Below are positions 46,655 through 57,370 of a stretch of DNA of 64,000 nucleotides, piece after piece; within the stretch, counting starts at the first letter, position 1; each line of letters starts with the position of its first letter. Under the pieces are notes generated by a model that was not told where the DNA came from, did not search any database, and saw nothing but the letters and a program-made list of their open reading frames with translations. This stretch comes from Parastagonospora avenae f. sp. tritici 18332-5. Lineage: Eukaryota; Ascomycota; Dothideomycetes; Pleosporales; Phaeosphaeriaceae. Location of the stretch: NCBI GenBank assembly GCA_022559985.1, contig JAFJTR010000003.1:62001-126000 (forward strand), read 5' to 3'. The translations under genes and the position numbers were made by a program.

Positions 46655-47494
46655 ATGACGACCGTACCACAGCTATTTTCCCTTGAGGGTCAGACAGCTC
46701 TCGTGACAGGAGGTACACGAGGTATAGGTCAAGCAATGGCGATCGCGCTTGCAGAAGCAGGAGCAGATATTCTCCTTGTCCAGGTACCAACTCTCCACTT
46801 CCGTACGAACTCCACACGACTAACAATTACCCAGCGCGATACTTCAACCCAAGAAACCAAACGAGCCATCGAGAAACTCGGTCGCAAAGCTACCATCTAC
46901 ACCGCCGACCTCTCCTCCAACAACTCCATCTCCTCCCTTGTCCCCGCCATCCTCAAAGACGGCCACAGAATCCACATCCTGCTCAACTGCGGCGGTATTC
47001 AAAAGCGGCACCCAGCACACCAATTTCCCGATGATGACTGGCAATCGGTTCTACAAGTCAACCTAACATCCGTCTTCACGCTCTGCCGCGACGTCGGCGC
47101 GCATATGCTCTCCCAACCCGCTGACCTCCCCCAATCCCGACGCGGCTCTATCATAAACGTTGCCTCGCTGCTCACATTCCAAGGCGGCATTACCGTGCCC
47201 GCCTACGCCGCGAGCAAGGGTGGTGTAGGACAATTGACCAAAGCACTGAGCAACGAATGGGCCAAGTCGGGCATCAGCGTCAATGCGATTGCGCCGGGGT
47301 ACATTGCGACGGAGATGAACACAGCGCTGATGCAGGATGAGAACCGCGCGAAGAGTATACTAGAGCGCATTCCGGCGGGGAGATGGGGGAAGCCTGAGGA
47401 TTTCAAGGGTGTAGTGGTATGGTTAGCGAGTGCGGCGAGTGCGTATGTTAGTGGGGAGGTTGTCACTGTTGATGGTGGGTGGATGGGAAGGTGA
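46655..47494 (+). CDS. Short-chain dehydrogenase, gluconate/ketogluconate type
   Basis: Exons 46655-46783 and 46835-47494 give 262 residues. The 51-nt intron (GTACCA to CCCAG, CTAAC branch) is a multiple of three with no stop, so it could be translated if retained. Classical SDR features are visible: GGTRGIGQAMA (cofactor-binding TGxxxGxG), the NCGG-type loop in LLNCGGIQKR, catalytic Ser in NVASLLTF and Tyr/Lys in YAASKGG, then PGYIATEMN and a C-terminal GEVVTVDGGW. The best fit is the 2-deoxy-D-gluconate 3-dehydrogenase / 5-keto-D-gluconate reductase group. In the fungal glucuronate route an SDR reduces 5-keto-D-gluconate; that would suit this neighbourhood. Cytosolic. Confidence 0.88.
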   Translation: MTTVPQLFSLEGQTALVTGGTRGIGQAMAIALAEAGADILLVQVPTLHFRTNSTRLTITQRDTSTQETKRAIEKLGRKATIYTADLSSNNSISSLVPAILKDGHRIHILLNCGGIQKRHPAHQFPDDDWQSVLQVNLTSVFTLCRDVGAHMLSQPADLPQSRRGSIINVASLLTFQGGITVPAYAASKGGVGQLTKALSNEWAKSGISVNAIAPGYIATEMNTALMQDENRAKSILERIPAGRWGKPEDFKGVVVWLASAASAYVSGEVVTVDGGWMGR

Positions 47495-47717
47495 GAATGG
47501 GTCGCTTGTTAGATAATGCATTTACAGGACATGGGAGGTCAAAATCAAAATTCTTGCCCTCGTGGTCAATCTGCGAAACACTAAGTGCGACTACACTTAA
47601 CACAACCACGGTAACAGAGAAGCGGCGGTTTTTTCTGATTTCTTGCTTAAAACCCCATTACTCTCTCACAGCATCCTCTTGTACGAAAAAAATCTCCGTC
47701 GTTACACAAAAGTCAAC

Positions 47718-48050
47718 ATGTTCCTCGGCATAACCTTCTCCGTTCCTCCCCTCAACACCCCAACAACCATCAAACTTCCACTCCGCACATCCGCGCAGAT
47801 AACCCGCACCCCGAGCGAAATTGCTGCGAAGCTCCAAAAACAACATGAGATACGGTGTGAACGCATGGCTATTATAGCCGAGCGACACGAAGTGACAATC
47901 AAGCAGCTCCGCGAAGAAATCCGTGCAGAAGAACTCCGCTTAGAGATGACCCAAGCGAAACGGCGTGCGGAGATGGGAGAGAAGATACGGAAGACTGCGG
48001 AGGAGGGTAAAACGGCGAGAAGTAAATCGGACAAAGAGAGCAAGAAATAG
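47718..48050 (+). CDS. Small coiled-coil protein of unknown function
   Basis: A 110-residue frame with ATG in good context (GTCAACATG). After a Pro/Thr-rich N-terminus comes a long charged helix (residues about 35-105, for example EIRAEELRLEMTQAKRRAEM) with regular hydrophobic spacing, i.e. a coiled coil, and a Lys/Ser-rich tail. I do not recognise a family. It sits between the SDR and the aldo-keto reductase, 223 bp from the SDR stop, and its 3' end faces that of the reductase 150 bp away. The antisense frame over the same DNA is also open, so a chance frame cannot be excluded, though the heptad-like composition favours a real protein. Confidence 0.45.
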   Translation: MFLGITFSVPPLNTPTTIKLPLRTSAQITRTPSEIAAKLQKQHEIRCERMAIIAERHEVTIKQLREEIRAEELRLEMTQAKRRAEMGEKIRKTAEEGKTARSKSDKESKK

Positions 48051-48202
48051 AAGCGCGATGGGATTCAAGACTTTTCATAACCTTGAGTTTCGCAGTGAAA
48101 ATGGCTTGAATATAGACAGCCTTAGCAGACAGTTATAGATTTTGGGTATAGGTACGTTCTTCTTTTATTTTATTTTCCTCAGAGCTTGCTCTCAACATCT
48201 AG

Positions 48203-49244
48203 TCAACCGCTCAGATCGATGCCATCAGGCTTATCCGGAAACCCGCAGTTGACGCCGAACGGCGGGTATACGTATCTCGTGATGCCCTTGGTCTTGTGGA
48301 TACTCTCCAGCTTCTCCATGTCTGTGCCGTCGAGCTGGATGAGTTTGCGGTTCTCGTCGATGCGCGAGGGCGTGACGGATTTGGCGAGGACGGACGCGCC
48401 GCGGGCGACTAGTGCATTGTTAGAAGAATTCACAGCATTGATAAGGTTTTAGAACCTACGGTGATAGCTCAGAAGCACGGTAACTGGGCCGACGTCGTGT
48501 TTCTTCGCGAGTTCCAAGATACCCTCGTCTTTGAAAAGCGGCGAGCCTGTGCTTCCTAATGGGCTATATGCTGTGATGTGAATGCCCTTGGATTTGCAGA
48601 AATCGACGACTTCTTGCTGGGGCAGAAGTGGGTGGTTCTCGATTTGGTTCACAGCAGGGACGATGGTTGCCTTAGCGAGGAGCTTCTCCATGTACTTGAC
48701 GGAGTAATTCGCGACGCCGATGGCCTTGACTTTGTCTGGATGCGCTTGGATGAGTTTCTCCATGTTCTGCCATGTTTGGATGTTTGTGGTGCTGTGATCG
48801 ATGTCGCGGGAGCCGTCTTCGAGTTTGGGGAAGAGGGGGTGGTTTCCTTCACCACTGTCAGCGCGTGTCGAGAATGGCAAAAAGATACATACCTTTAGGA
48901 TTCATGGGCACAGGCCAGTGAGTAAGATACAGGTCAAGGTAAGGTGTCTTTAGCATGTCCAAGCTCTTTTGTAGTCCCTCTTCAGCGCGGGTGTGGAATG
49001 TGCACCACAGCTTGCTGGTAATGAAGAGCTCCTCGCGCTTTACAATGCCGCGCGAAATGACATCCTGTAGTGCTTCGCCGACCTCATCTTCGTTCTGGTA
49101 GCAGAACGCGCAGTCGATATGCCTGTAGCCAGACTCGATGGCATGCACAACAGCCTTCTTGACTTCTCCAGGCGCAGACTGCCACGTTCCCAGTCCCAGA
49201 GCAGGGATGGTCGCGCCAGTGTTAAGAGGAATAGCAGTGTTCAT
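48203..49244 (-). CDS. Aldo-keto reductase (glycerol/uronate reductase type)
   Basis: Three exons (49244-48893, 48846-48460, 48408-48203) give 314 residues; introns of 46 and 51 nt. The first uses GTATGT and a GTGAAG acceptor that restores the family sequence NPKGNHPLFPKLEDG. An in-frame ATG at 49313 would add 23 residues. AKR signatures: NTGATIPALGLGTWQS, the catalytic Asp/Tyr of GYRHIDCAFCYQNEDEVG, Lys in ITSKLW and His in LYLTHWPVP, then GVANYS, NQIENHPLLPQ and AKSVTPSRI (NADPH binding). Such enzymes reduce aldoses, glyceraldehyde or uronates with NADPH; beside MIOX a D-glucuronate to L-gulonate step is the obvious proposal. Divergent from MIOX across about 1.2 kb. Confidence 0.92.
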
Positions 49245-50432
49245 GTCGGGCGAAGGGTTCAAGATGCTGTCAGGGGTCGCTTTCAGGATGAATTTAGAAA
49301 GAGCGGGATTCATGGCGGGCTATCATGTATATGTAGTGGGGTTGTTATTGTGACCGCCAAGTGCAGGGATCCAGTGCTAACCCATGGTACGCTCGTTTTC
49401 TATATACCGGAGTGGAGTAATAGATACTCCGATTAGATAATGTCCTTAGTTGATGTGCTTCGCTCTTACTAAGGACGCACATGTCGTTATTTAGATAGTA
49501 CTGCAAATCAGAGGCCTTCGGCTTCTAGTAACGTGCATTAGAAACATGCTGACTACAAGCTAGGAGCTGGATCGCTGCAACTGGGGATCACCGATACCAC
49601 CACTAATCTACCCATCCATGCTCACTGTACGCGTAGAGCTGGCTCGTCGTCTGTGATTGATGAGATTAATTGTTCCGACAACCGAGACTGCCCCGCCAGA
49701 CGTGCCCCGCCGGGAAAGCTTCGGGCGAGCTTCAGGGTCGCAGTACTGAGCCTTACGAAAATTTTACTGGAGACACTGACCCCAGCGGACGCCATCACCT
49801 TTACGGTTTGTGTCGGGGAAGTCCAGACCGAAGCATGGTCCGCCGTCATCATGCAGCGCTTCCGCATGATCAGCAACCCATCCGCCAACACCTCAACGCT
49901 GACAAGGTTTGCATCCCCAGCGAGCGGCAAGAATTGCCTCGTTGAGCGACCAATGGGGAATGTTACGCCGTTCGGCTCTCACCAACATGGGAAGCCCGTT
50001 GCTAGCCCCAGATCTAGAAGATCTCATCCAACCACAGGGACTACGATAACGGACACTATGCTTCGACTCCGTTTTTTTAGAACACCAGATCGTGTCATGG
50101 TGGCGGTGGGAATTTCCTCGCGTCGTGCTTTTGCCTCTTCTGAGCACACTGTTGCGGATACGAGGCTTGGAACATGGAGAAGTGAGAAATCTGCTGACGT
50201 TGAGAGGCTGGCGCTTCATCGGTCTGTGTGGTGGTACTCAATTATGGCATTTCCGTGGTGGAGTAGATTTGCGGGGTGTTGAGAATAAGTATCTATCGTT
50301 CTTTTCTTTCATTATTCCTTCCATCATCCAAATCTCCTTCGCCTCACATAGTTCTACGCTTTCTGCTGTGACTTCACTTCGTCCCTTTGGCTTTAGAGAG
50401 ATACCCTATACTTTGCATATATATACATCAAT
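49245..50432. promoter_or_regulatory. Divergent promoter region, AKR and MIOX
   Basis: A 1.19-kb region between the two start codons. A 209-codon open frame at 49653-50282 and an antisense frame of similar length have no recognisable motif. A TATA-like CATATATATAC lies just upstream of the MIOX ATG (about 50417-50427), probably within the leader. Confidence 0.4.
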
Positions 50433-51413
50433 ATGGCACCAGGCGCCATCTTCGAGACGCCCAATGTGGTCGAAGACTTCAACAACCACCGCGATGGCTC
50501 CGCTCTCGAGGCCACTTCAGACATGATTGACGACGTCAACGTCCTCAAAGCAGCAATGAAGGTGAAGAACGGCACCGCCACAAAAGAAGAGAAAGACATC
50601 TACCAAGCATCACAATTCGACGCCGAGAAAGACAAGACACAATTCCGACAATACGAAGACGCCTGCGACCGCGTCAAGAACTTCTACCGCGAACAACACG
50701 AGAAGCAAACCGTCGCCTACAACCTCAAAGCCCGCAACTCCTTCCACGCCAAAACCCGCGCCGAAATGACCATCTGGGAAGCCATGGAGAAGCTCAACAC
50801 GCTCATCGATGAGTCCGACCCAGACACATCCCTCTCGCAAATCGAGCACCTGCTGCAATCCGCCGAAGCCATCCGCCGCGACGGCAAGCCGCGCTGGATG
50901 CAACTCGTCGGTCTGATCCACGACCTCGGCAAGCTGCTATTCTTCTACGAAGCGCAAGGGCAGTGGGACGTCGTTGGCGACACATTCCCCGTGGGCTGCG
51001 CGTTCGACAAGCGCATCATCTACCCAGATACATTCAAGGGTAACCCAGACTACACGGACGAGATCTACTCAACCGAGCATGGCATCTACACGCCTGGCTG
51101 CGGCATGGATAATGTGATGCTGTCGTGGGGCCACGACGAGTACTTGTACCACATCATGAAGGACCAATCCACAATCCCAGACGAGGGCCTGGCAATGATC
51201 AGGTACCACTCTTTCTACCCCTGGCACAAGGAGAATGCGTATCGGTGGATGATGAATGAGAAGGATGAGCGCATGTTGGAGGCGGTCAGGGCGTTTAATC
51301 CGTATGATTTGTACAGCAAGAGCGATGAGGTGCCCAAGGTAGAGGATTTGAAGGATTATTATAGGGATATTATTGACGAGTACATTGGGTGGGAGAGGAA
51401 GATTAAGTGGTAG
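50433..51413 (+). CDS. MIOX: Myo-inositol oxygenase
   Basis: A single exon coding 326 residues. MIOX oxidises myo-inositol with O2 to D-glucuronate using a mixed-valent di-iron centre. All expected iron ligands are present by alignment to the mammalian enzyme: His139 (IEHLLQSAE), His163-Asp164 (GLIHDLGK), His234 (SWGHDEYLYH), His259 (RYHSFYPWH) and Asp292 (NPYDLYSK). The substrate-contact segments GKPRWMQLVGL and DKRIIYPDTFKGNPDY are intact. The N-terminal 85 residues are a variable, acidic region. Cytosolic. MIOX genes are rarer in fungi than the reductases nearby, so its place next to them is the strongest sign of an inositol-degrading cluster. The start has ATCAATATGG; the reading frame is uninterrupted. 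Confidence 0.95.
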   Translation: MAPGAIFETPNVVEDFNNHRDGSALEATSDMIDDVNVLKAAMKVKNGTATKEEKDIYQASQFDAEKDKTQFRQYEDACDRVKNFYREQHEKQTVAYNLKARNSFHAKTRAEMTIWEAMEKLNTLIDESDPDTSLSQIEHLLQSAEAIRRDGKPRWMQLVGLIHDLGKLLFFYEAQGQWDVVGDTFPVGCAFDKRIIYPDTFKGNPDYTDEIYSTEHGIYTPGCGMDNVMLSWGHDEYLYHIMKDQSTIPDEGLAMIRYHSFYPWHKENAYRWMMNEKDERMLEAVRAFNPYDLYSKSDEVPKVEDLKDYYRDIIDEYIGWERKIKW

Positions 51414-51836
51414 GGGAAGAGATGGGCTTGTGTTACGAATTTCCTTTGGGTTGTTGCTGGTAATTGTTAGAGAAGCGGAGTGCCAGAAAGGCCCGCGATG
51501 TTATGAATTCACTTTTACGATCTTGATTCATCTACATCACCAAGGCATGATCACTAAGTGATTGTAACTATGCCATCAAGTCTTCTAGGTGTGGACGAAG
51601 GTGAATGCTATGTAGCTGTAAGTTCACTTTGTCATGGCATTGCGACCAGGACATATTTGCACGATAATTTGTGCAAGAAAAGCTCTCATGAAACACGGTG
51701 ATGTACGGTAGACTTCGTTTGACCTTAACTGATCATCTACTTCAGTACAAAGCTGCTAGCATCCATATCAATTTCTCTACTCTCCTATCAGATCAAAACG
51801 CCAACACACGCAGTCCTCATCCCAAACCATCCCATC
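51414..51836. other. Convergent 3' region
   Basis: Separates the 3' ends of MIOX (plus) and the FG-motif gene (minus). No gene seen. Confidence 0.5.
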
Positions 51837-54207
51837 CTAGTCCTTCTTCGCCTGTTCCTCAACAAATTTTTGCTCCTTGCCAGCATCCTTCTTCCCGTCA
51901 CCATCGCCAGCATCACCGTCTTTGCTACCATCTCCAAGATTAGGAACATCAGGAGCGCTGCTCGATCCCGGTGTACTGAACATGTGGAAAGCTGAAGCGG
52001 CGGACGCGTCAGGAGCTACACGCGCCAACGCAGTAGACGGGTTAGTCGAAACCACAGGCGCCACTCCGGCGGACGAGTTGTTAAAGTCAGCAGGAAGTGG
52101 ATTCGACCGCGCCCGTACCACGCCATCTGTATCTACAGTGTAGATAGTACCAGGTACCTTCGGCGGCTTCTGAGCATCAGCAATGCGATAGCGCTCGAGA
52201 CGCTCGTAGCGCGCAGACCACACCTCTTCCGTCTCGTGGGCTGGGTCGAAGTCCTTCTCCTTCATCTCCTGCTTGCGTTCGGCCTTTTCCTTGCGCTTGG
52301 TATCTTCCTTGTGCGCGATGAACCTCTCACCAAACGCCTCCAGGTTCTCACCGTGGCTTCGTGCCAGTGAATCTTCTTCTGTTGCATCATCAGTCGCAGG
52401 CAGCTTGACCTTCTCGGCACAATCTAGGCATAGGAGATAGTTTGGGCTTAGCTGCTTCGCGAGTTCGGCGACCGATGGACCACTGAACAGGCCTCCGGAT
52501 GTAAATGGCGTGCCGCTTTTGTTACCCAAACCATCTGATACGGGAGTTGACTTGAGACCGAAAGTAAAGGCTGATGTAGGAGGAGTGGCCTTTGCGAACA
52601 AGCTTGGGGTCGGGGTAGGAGTGGACTGCCCAACGGGGTCTGGCGTCAGGGTAGATTTGGTCTGACTGGACAAGCCTGATGTCAGGGTAGATGTGGACTG
52701 ACTGAAGAAGCACGGAGTGTTACTGGATGGCGCAGCTCCCGGTGCAGTACTGAGCTGTTGGCCAAAAAGACCCGCTGCCTTCGTACTATCCATCTTCTTC
52801 TCTGCAAACGAGAAAGCAGGCTTCACGTCGCCATCCTTGGTGCGTCCAGCCTTGTAATCAGCCATGCGGATCTCCTCAAAGGACTTGTCCTTGTACGCAT
52901 CCGAGGTAGATATGGACATGTACTCTTGCATCACGCCAAAGAATCCCTCCTTCTCTCGAAAGAAGCCAGGTCCGCCGAGAACCTGGGATTTGCTTCCGTC
53001 TCGGTCCATGGCAGTTGTGGGAAAACCCGGCGCGTGCGGTGGCGGTGAAGATGTGGTTAAAGGCAAACCGGCGAACAAGGCGGATGATGTTGTTGGAGCA
53101 GGTGTATCAACCTTGGCTCCCCAGCACGAATACTGCTTTGCCTCCTGCTCGCCCTCATCCACCTTCTCCGCCCGAGTCTTAAGCACAAAGACCACAGCTT
53201 TCGTCCTAAATGTACCCATCTGCGTAACCAAATCCACATCCGCGCCAAACAGTGCCGAGACAAGCTCGCCCTTGCGCTCTTTAACCCGTTCTTGAATGAT
53301 GAGAATTTGGTCTGGTAGAAGCTGCGCCACGGCGTTGAGGATCGAGGGCTGCTTGGCGACGTGGGCTCGCATGTCGCCCTCTTCGAGATGAATGGGTTCG
53401 ATGTGATAGGTCATGATGGAGGAGTTATTGATGGAGTGGACTTGCGGGCGGAGGATGTAAGTTTCCATGTGGGCTCTGAAGGTGTCCATTGTTGGGGCTG
53501 GTAGGGTGTGCGTTGATTCGCGGAGTGATGGTAGAGCGCCGAGATGGGGGAAGAGTGGGAATTGGGGTTGTGGTGGAGGGAAGGGGGGTTGTTGAATGCA
53601 CAACGGAGTAGGTTGGAAGGGAGGAGAAGGCTTGAAGGGCAAAGAGGTATTTACATTCCCTGGTGCGCTCTTCTCTTGAGTGAAATACAGCCCTCGTTGC
53701 GTCGATTCTGGGAACATCTCATTGTGTAGTAGGGCTAGGTGGAAGTGAAGCGCCTCGGATGATTCACCATCAGTTCTGTGGGGGAAGGTTAGCGGGTGGG
53801 TGATATAAGCGGCTGTATACGAACAACGTATCGCCGTGAGAAAGACGCTCAGTTCTAGCTGTCATGATCATCCCCATGAGCACACGGAGGCAATATTCCA
53901 AAATGCGCAATGGGCCCTCCTCCTCACCCTTGTTGAACGCATTGAACCTTGCTTGCGCGCCTACACTTACAGGCCGTGGTTCATTCGCTAGATGCGAGTC
54001 AAGTCTCTGTGTAGATGTTGTGATCTTGTGGACAAGAGGTCGGCAAATATCAATACTCTTCGAAAAAAGTTCAACATCATGAGGATAGAGTACCGCTGTC
54101 TCAGACTCCAAATCGATGAGCACGCTCAGCATTGTCAGAAGAGTAGATATAGCCATAAAATTGCTTGCAATGTCACGTTGTAACTTCCCAGCACCGAATA
54201 AAGACAT
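51837..54207 (-). CDS. Uncharacterised protein with FG-type motifs
   Basis: Two exons (54207-53825 and 53775-51837) give 773 residues; the 49-nt intron uses a GTTCGT donor and CCACAG acceptor (GCTAAC branch). The frame remains open upstream of the 54207 ATG to 54297, with protein-like sequence (QEIAEFIHEANEAA), so a short 5' exon was probably missed. The first 150 residues are helical and well ordered. The middle has a basic/acidic folded part (HIEPIHLEEGDMRAHVAKQP) and from about 300 a Ser/Thr/Pro-rich stretch with scattered LFG, FGQ, LFA, FTFG motifs and degenerate STLTxGLSSQ / STPTPTPS repeats, reminiscent of nucleoporin FG regions. A charged Lys/Glu segment near residue 600 precedes a Ser/Ala-rich, Asp/Lys-rich tail. 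Function unknown. Confidence 0.65.
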
Positions 54208-54379
54208 ACAGACATTACTGCTCGTGTAGAGCGCGATTGCAGCTTCATTCGCCTCGTGGATGAACTCGGCGATTTCCTGACGCAATTTTAGCAGTAGTAC
54301 ACTGCAACTTGACTTTCATGATGACGATGAAACACGAAGAGACTGGACTAGACGGACGAGCAACAATATGACTAGTGGA

Positions 54380-54415
54380 ATGAGTTGTAAAGTTGGAACG
54401 AGTTGTAAAGCTGGA
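54380..54415. repeat. Two-copy 18-bp tandem repeat
   Basis: Two near-identical 18-bp units (GAATGAGTTGTAAAGTTG and GAACGAGTTGTAAAGCTG) lie back to back with two differences. It is in the upstream region of the FG-motif gene; significance unknown. Confidence 0.7.
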
Positions 54416-55589
54416 GTGGCTCACAAGGGACCTGGATAGAAACTGAAGAAAAGCAACCAACACACAGCCGAAAGATACTCAACCATCCAGTTATACCACA
54501 ACTGCTGCTCTCGTTGCCTCCGCAGGCACCCACCAGGCACCCACAGGCACCAACAAACCCCAAGACCCAAATTCAAGCACAGCCACTCCCATCCGACACA
54601 TCCGACACATCCGATCTTGCACCACGCTTCCTGTACATCAAAGCCCATGATGCCGCACCATAAATATATAGTAACCTCTCGCTCCGCGGCTCCTCCTCCC
54701 CATGCCCTCCCTCCAACCTTGCACGTCCAACATCCAGCCTCACCCAACAAACAAGGATCCCCATCTCATCCGCTCCTCTCCGCTCCGCAACGTCGCACAA
54801 CCCATACATCATCCGTGCGCCCAGTCAGGGACCCGAGTTCAGATGCATGTCAGCGCGCAACGCACGAACACGCACGCGTTCCTTGCGTGCTTGCTCCCCA
54901 GATCTGCAGATACGCGGTCGGGATGCGCGGATGCCAAGAAATCGTGGCTTGCACGGGACATGGAGGTTAAACTCGACCTCATCTCATGGCTTGCCCCCTT
55001 GCTTTGTGCTTTTCGTCCTCGTCGCCACTGGGGAATAGTTTAGTTATTTGATGTTGTCGCGCACATGCCTTGCTTGCTTCCATGTGCGCGTAACTCCTTG
55101 TTTTTCGTCGTTGGGTCGCACCACGTGTGAGGGTAGCGTGGCCGTGACTGCTTCACGACAGGATGCGGTTGCTTTGGGCGCTTGATACCACGTGGTACAG
55201 ACAACGACGGTTGCGTGTTTCACATCGTGATTGCACGGCGCGGATGAAAAGAGCTAGTTCAGGGGAAGGTGGTAATGAGGGAACGGTTGGAAGAGGAAGA
55301 GGCAAGTATTCAGATGAGAGTATTACGATTGATTCATTTTCTATGTACCAGCGCCAATGCTGAGGGCCACCAAGCCCATATCCATCCCATTTTCGGGGGT
55401 ATCAACTGTTCAAAGACATCTCCGCATGATTCGTAAACATGATGCCTTTCCGTAGTGTCCGTTAAAGAAGGTAAGAAAGGTCGATCACCAATTAAGGTAT
55501 CCAAGGCCTCGCTTCATCGCTCCGTCAATCTCTCCATTATGCACATTACTCCGCCGAGCGAGGACCTAGGGTAGGAAGGTACGATGCGC
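54416..55589. other. Intergenic, about 1.2 kb
   Basis: No supported gene. The left part has short direct repeats such as CAGGCACC and TCCGACACA units near 54527-54608. Confidence 0.4.
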
Positions 55590-56486
55590 TTATAGGAAGA
55601 AAGCGGCAAAGGCACCGACACCAGCGAGAACAGGAAGACCGGTCTGGATGGCAGCACCGCCAGTGGGGACAGCGGAGCCGGCAGCAGAGGTGGCGCTACC
55701 AGCGGCGGAGCTGGCGCGGGAAAGGAGCGACGATACGGCGCCGGCGGCAGAAGAGCTGGATGGCGTTAGAGAGATGCCGAGTAGATGACTGAGGAGAAAA
55801 CTTACGCAGCAGAGTTGGCAGCAGACGAGGCAGACTCAATAGCGGAGCTGACGGCACCGCTGGCCGAAGCGGCAATGCTTGAGGCCTGGCTTGCTGCGCT
55901 TTCAGTTAGCGAACCGTAGACAGTGCTGAGACCAGTGGTGGTGGTCGCAACAGAGCCGTCAGAGTTCGTAACGGTGGCAAGAAGGGGAACGGTGGTGACG
56001 GCACTGCGGGCCTCAGAAGCAAGCGAACCTGTAACTGAAGCAACCACAGAGCTGGCACCAGCGGGCAAGCTTGCGAGAGCAGAGGTCAGGATGGGGAGCG
56101 CGGCGGGGACGCTGCTAGCGCCAGCGAAACCTGGAGAATATGTTAGTGAGAGATAGGAGCAAGGTCTGCGAACGACTTACCCTGGCAAATGCTGGCGGCG
56201 TAAGCAACGGCGGCAGCAGACTCCTCGGTACCGCAAGCCTGTTGGGAGCAGTCACGGATACCGTAGGCCCAGTTGGACTTGGTGCAGAAGCAGCTCTGAT
56301 CGTTCTGGGCGCACTGGAACTGGGACTGGGCAATGGTGGCCATGTTGCCAACGCAGAGTTGCTGTTCCAATTAGCTTTGGCCAGGGAGGACATTGAGCGC
56401 CGTGGGGATCAACGTACAGCGCACTGTCCAAGGTTCTGGGCAGCGGCGGCACCAGCAAAGGCGGCAACGGCAGCGAAGGACTTCAT
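55590..56486 (-). CDS. CFEM-domain GPI-anchored protein
   Basis: Four exons (56486-56418, 56361-56181, 56130-55806, 55755-55590) give 246 residues; introns are 56, 50 and 50 nt, all GT-AG. A signal peptide (MKSFAAVAAFAGAAAAQ) is followed by a CFEM domain with eight Cys in the expected order, from QCAQLCVGNMATI through SQFQCAQNDQSCFC and IRDCSQQACG to ASICQG. The CxxDxxCFC core is present (CAQNDQSCFC), with the Asp that in characterised members ligates heme iron. The rest is a Ser/Ala-rich stalk and a hydrophobic C-terminal tail (LPVLAGVGAFAAFFL) suited to GPI attachment, so the protein should sit at the plasma membrane or wall. CFEM proteins act in heme/iron uptake or host interaction. Family certain, role not. 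Confidence 0.92.
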
Positions 56487-57370
56487 CTTGAGGGTTGGTG
56501 GAGAAGGGGTGAAGTGATGTTGACTAGGTGCTGGAAGGATGATGCTAGGTGACGAGCTGGTCAAAGTTGCTGATGTGCGTGGATGAATGCTGGATGAGGA
56601 GGTTGAGAGGTGGAAGGGGGGGTTTATATCTCGCGCGTGCAAACAGTCGTAGCCGCAATTACCTGTTTGCTGGGCTGGAGCTGCTCTGGCAATCACTGGG
56701 AGAGGCTGGTAGCTCTGCCCTAGTGTCTGGATGCGGCAGGGGTGACGGATGTGCAACCGGGGTGCTGATTGGCCGGCTGTCCGCACTAGCGATAGCGTGC
56801 CGTCACTCCCAGTTCCAAGAAATCGTTTATGATGCATGGTCGGAGAGGATGCAGGACAGTCGGGTCGCACGCTGCATCCGACCAGGTTGGCCTCGCAACG
56901 CTGCACCACTCGTACCACTCGTCATTCTCTCCTTCACACTCGCACACTCGCACAATCCACCTTGGCCGCCTGTGAAACGGACAACAATCTCTCTTCGCGC
57001 TGACACAGCTTTGCCGCGGCAAAAGACGATAAATTAATCAAATCTTGTTTGCTCCGTCGGCCACCAAACAGCGCCTGAGGTTTGAGACGTGGGCATAGTG
57101 TGAAGGGCGTCCGTGCGCTATCTGCCCGGAGCCTCGCCGCCCTCTCATCTTGTTTCCAACCCCTTGCCATGATTTTCCTGCTGTTTGCAACCTTCTTACC
57201 CCCGCGCGAGCACAGATCGATCTGGTTCCAGATCCCGTCTTGCAAAGTCGTTCTGCCTATCAGCCGGCGCGCGTGCCCATGCTAGACACCTCAGCGCCTC
57301 AGCCTCCTGTGGCTGTACGTTACCCAGCCACACGAGAGATACGTGTTTGTGCGTCTCCGTCCAGTGACCT
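56487..57370. other. Intergenic, CFEM promoter and 3' of anthranilate synthase
   Basis: No supported gene; a 162-codon frame at 56549-57037 has no protein-like features. Confidence 0.45.

Noticed and set aside
49581..50276. Five CreA-type SYGGRG motifs between AKR and MIOX
   Set aside because: With this degenerate consensus about 4-5 matches are expected by chance in 1.2 kb on both strands, so there is no enrichment.
49653..50282. 209-codon frame in the AKR-MIOX intergenic region
   Set aside because: No recognisable domain, no splice pattern, and the opposite strand is equally open. A translated search would decide.
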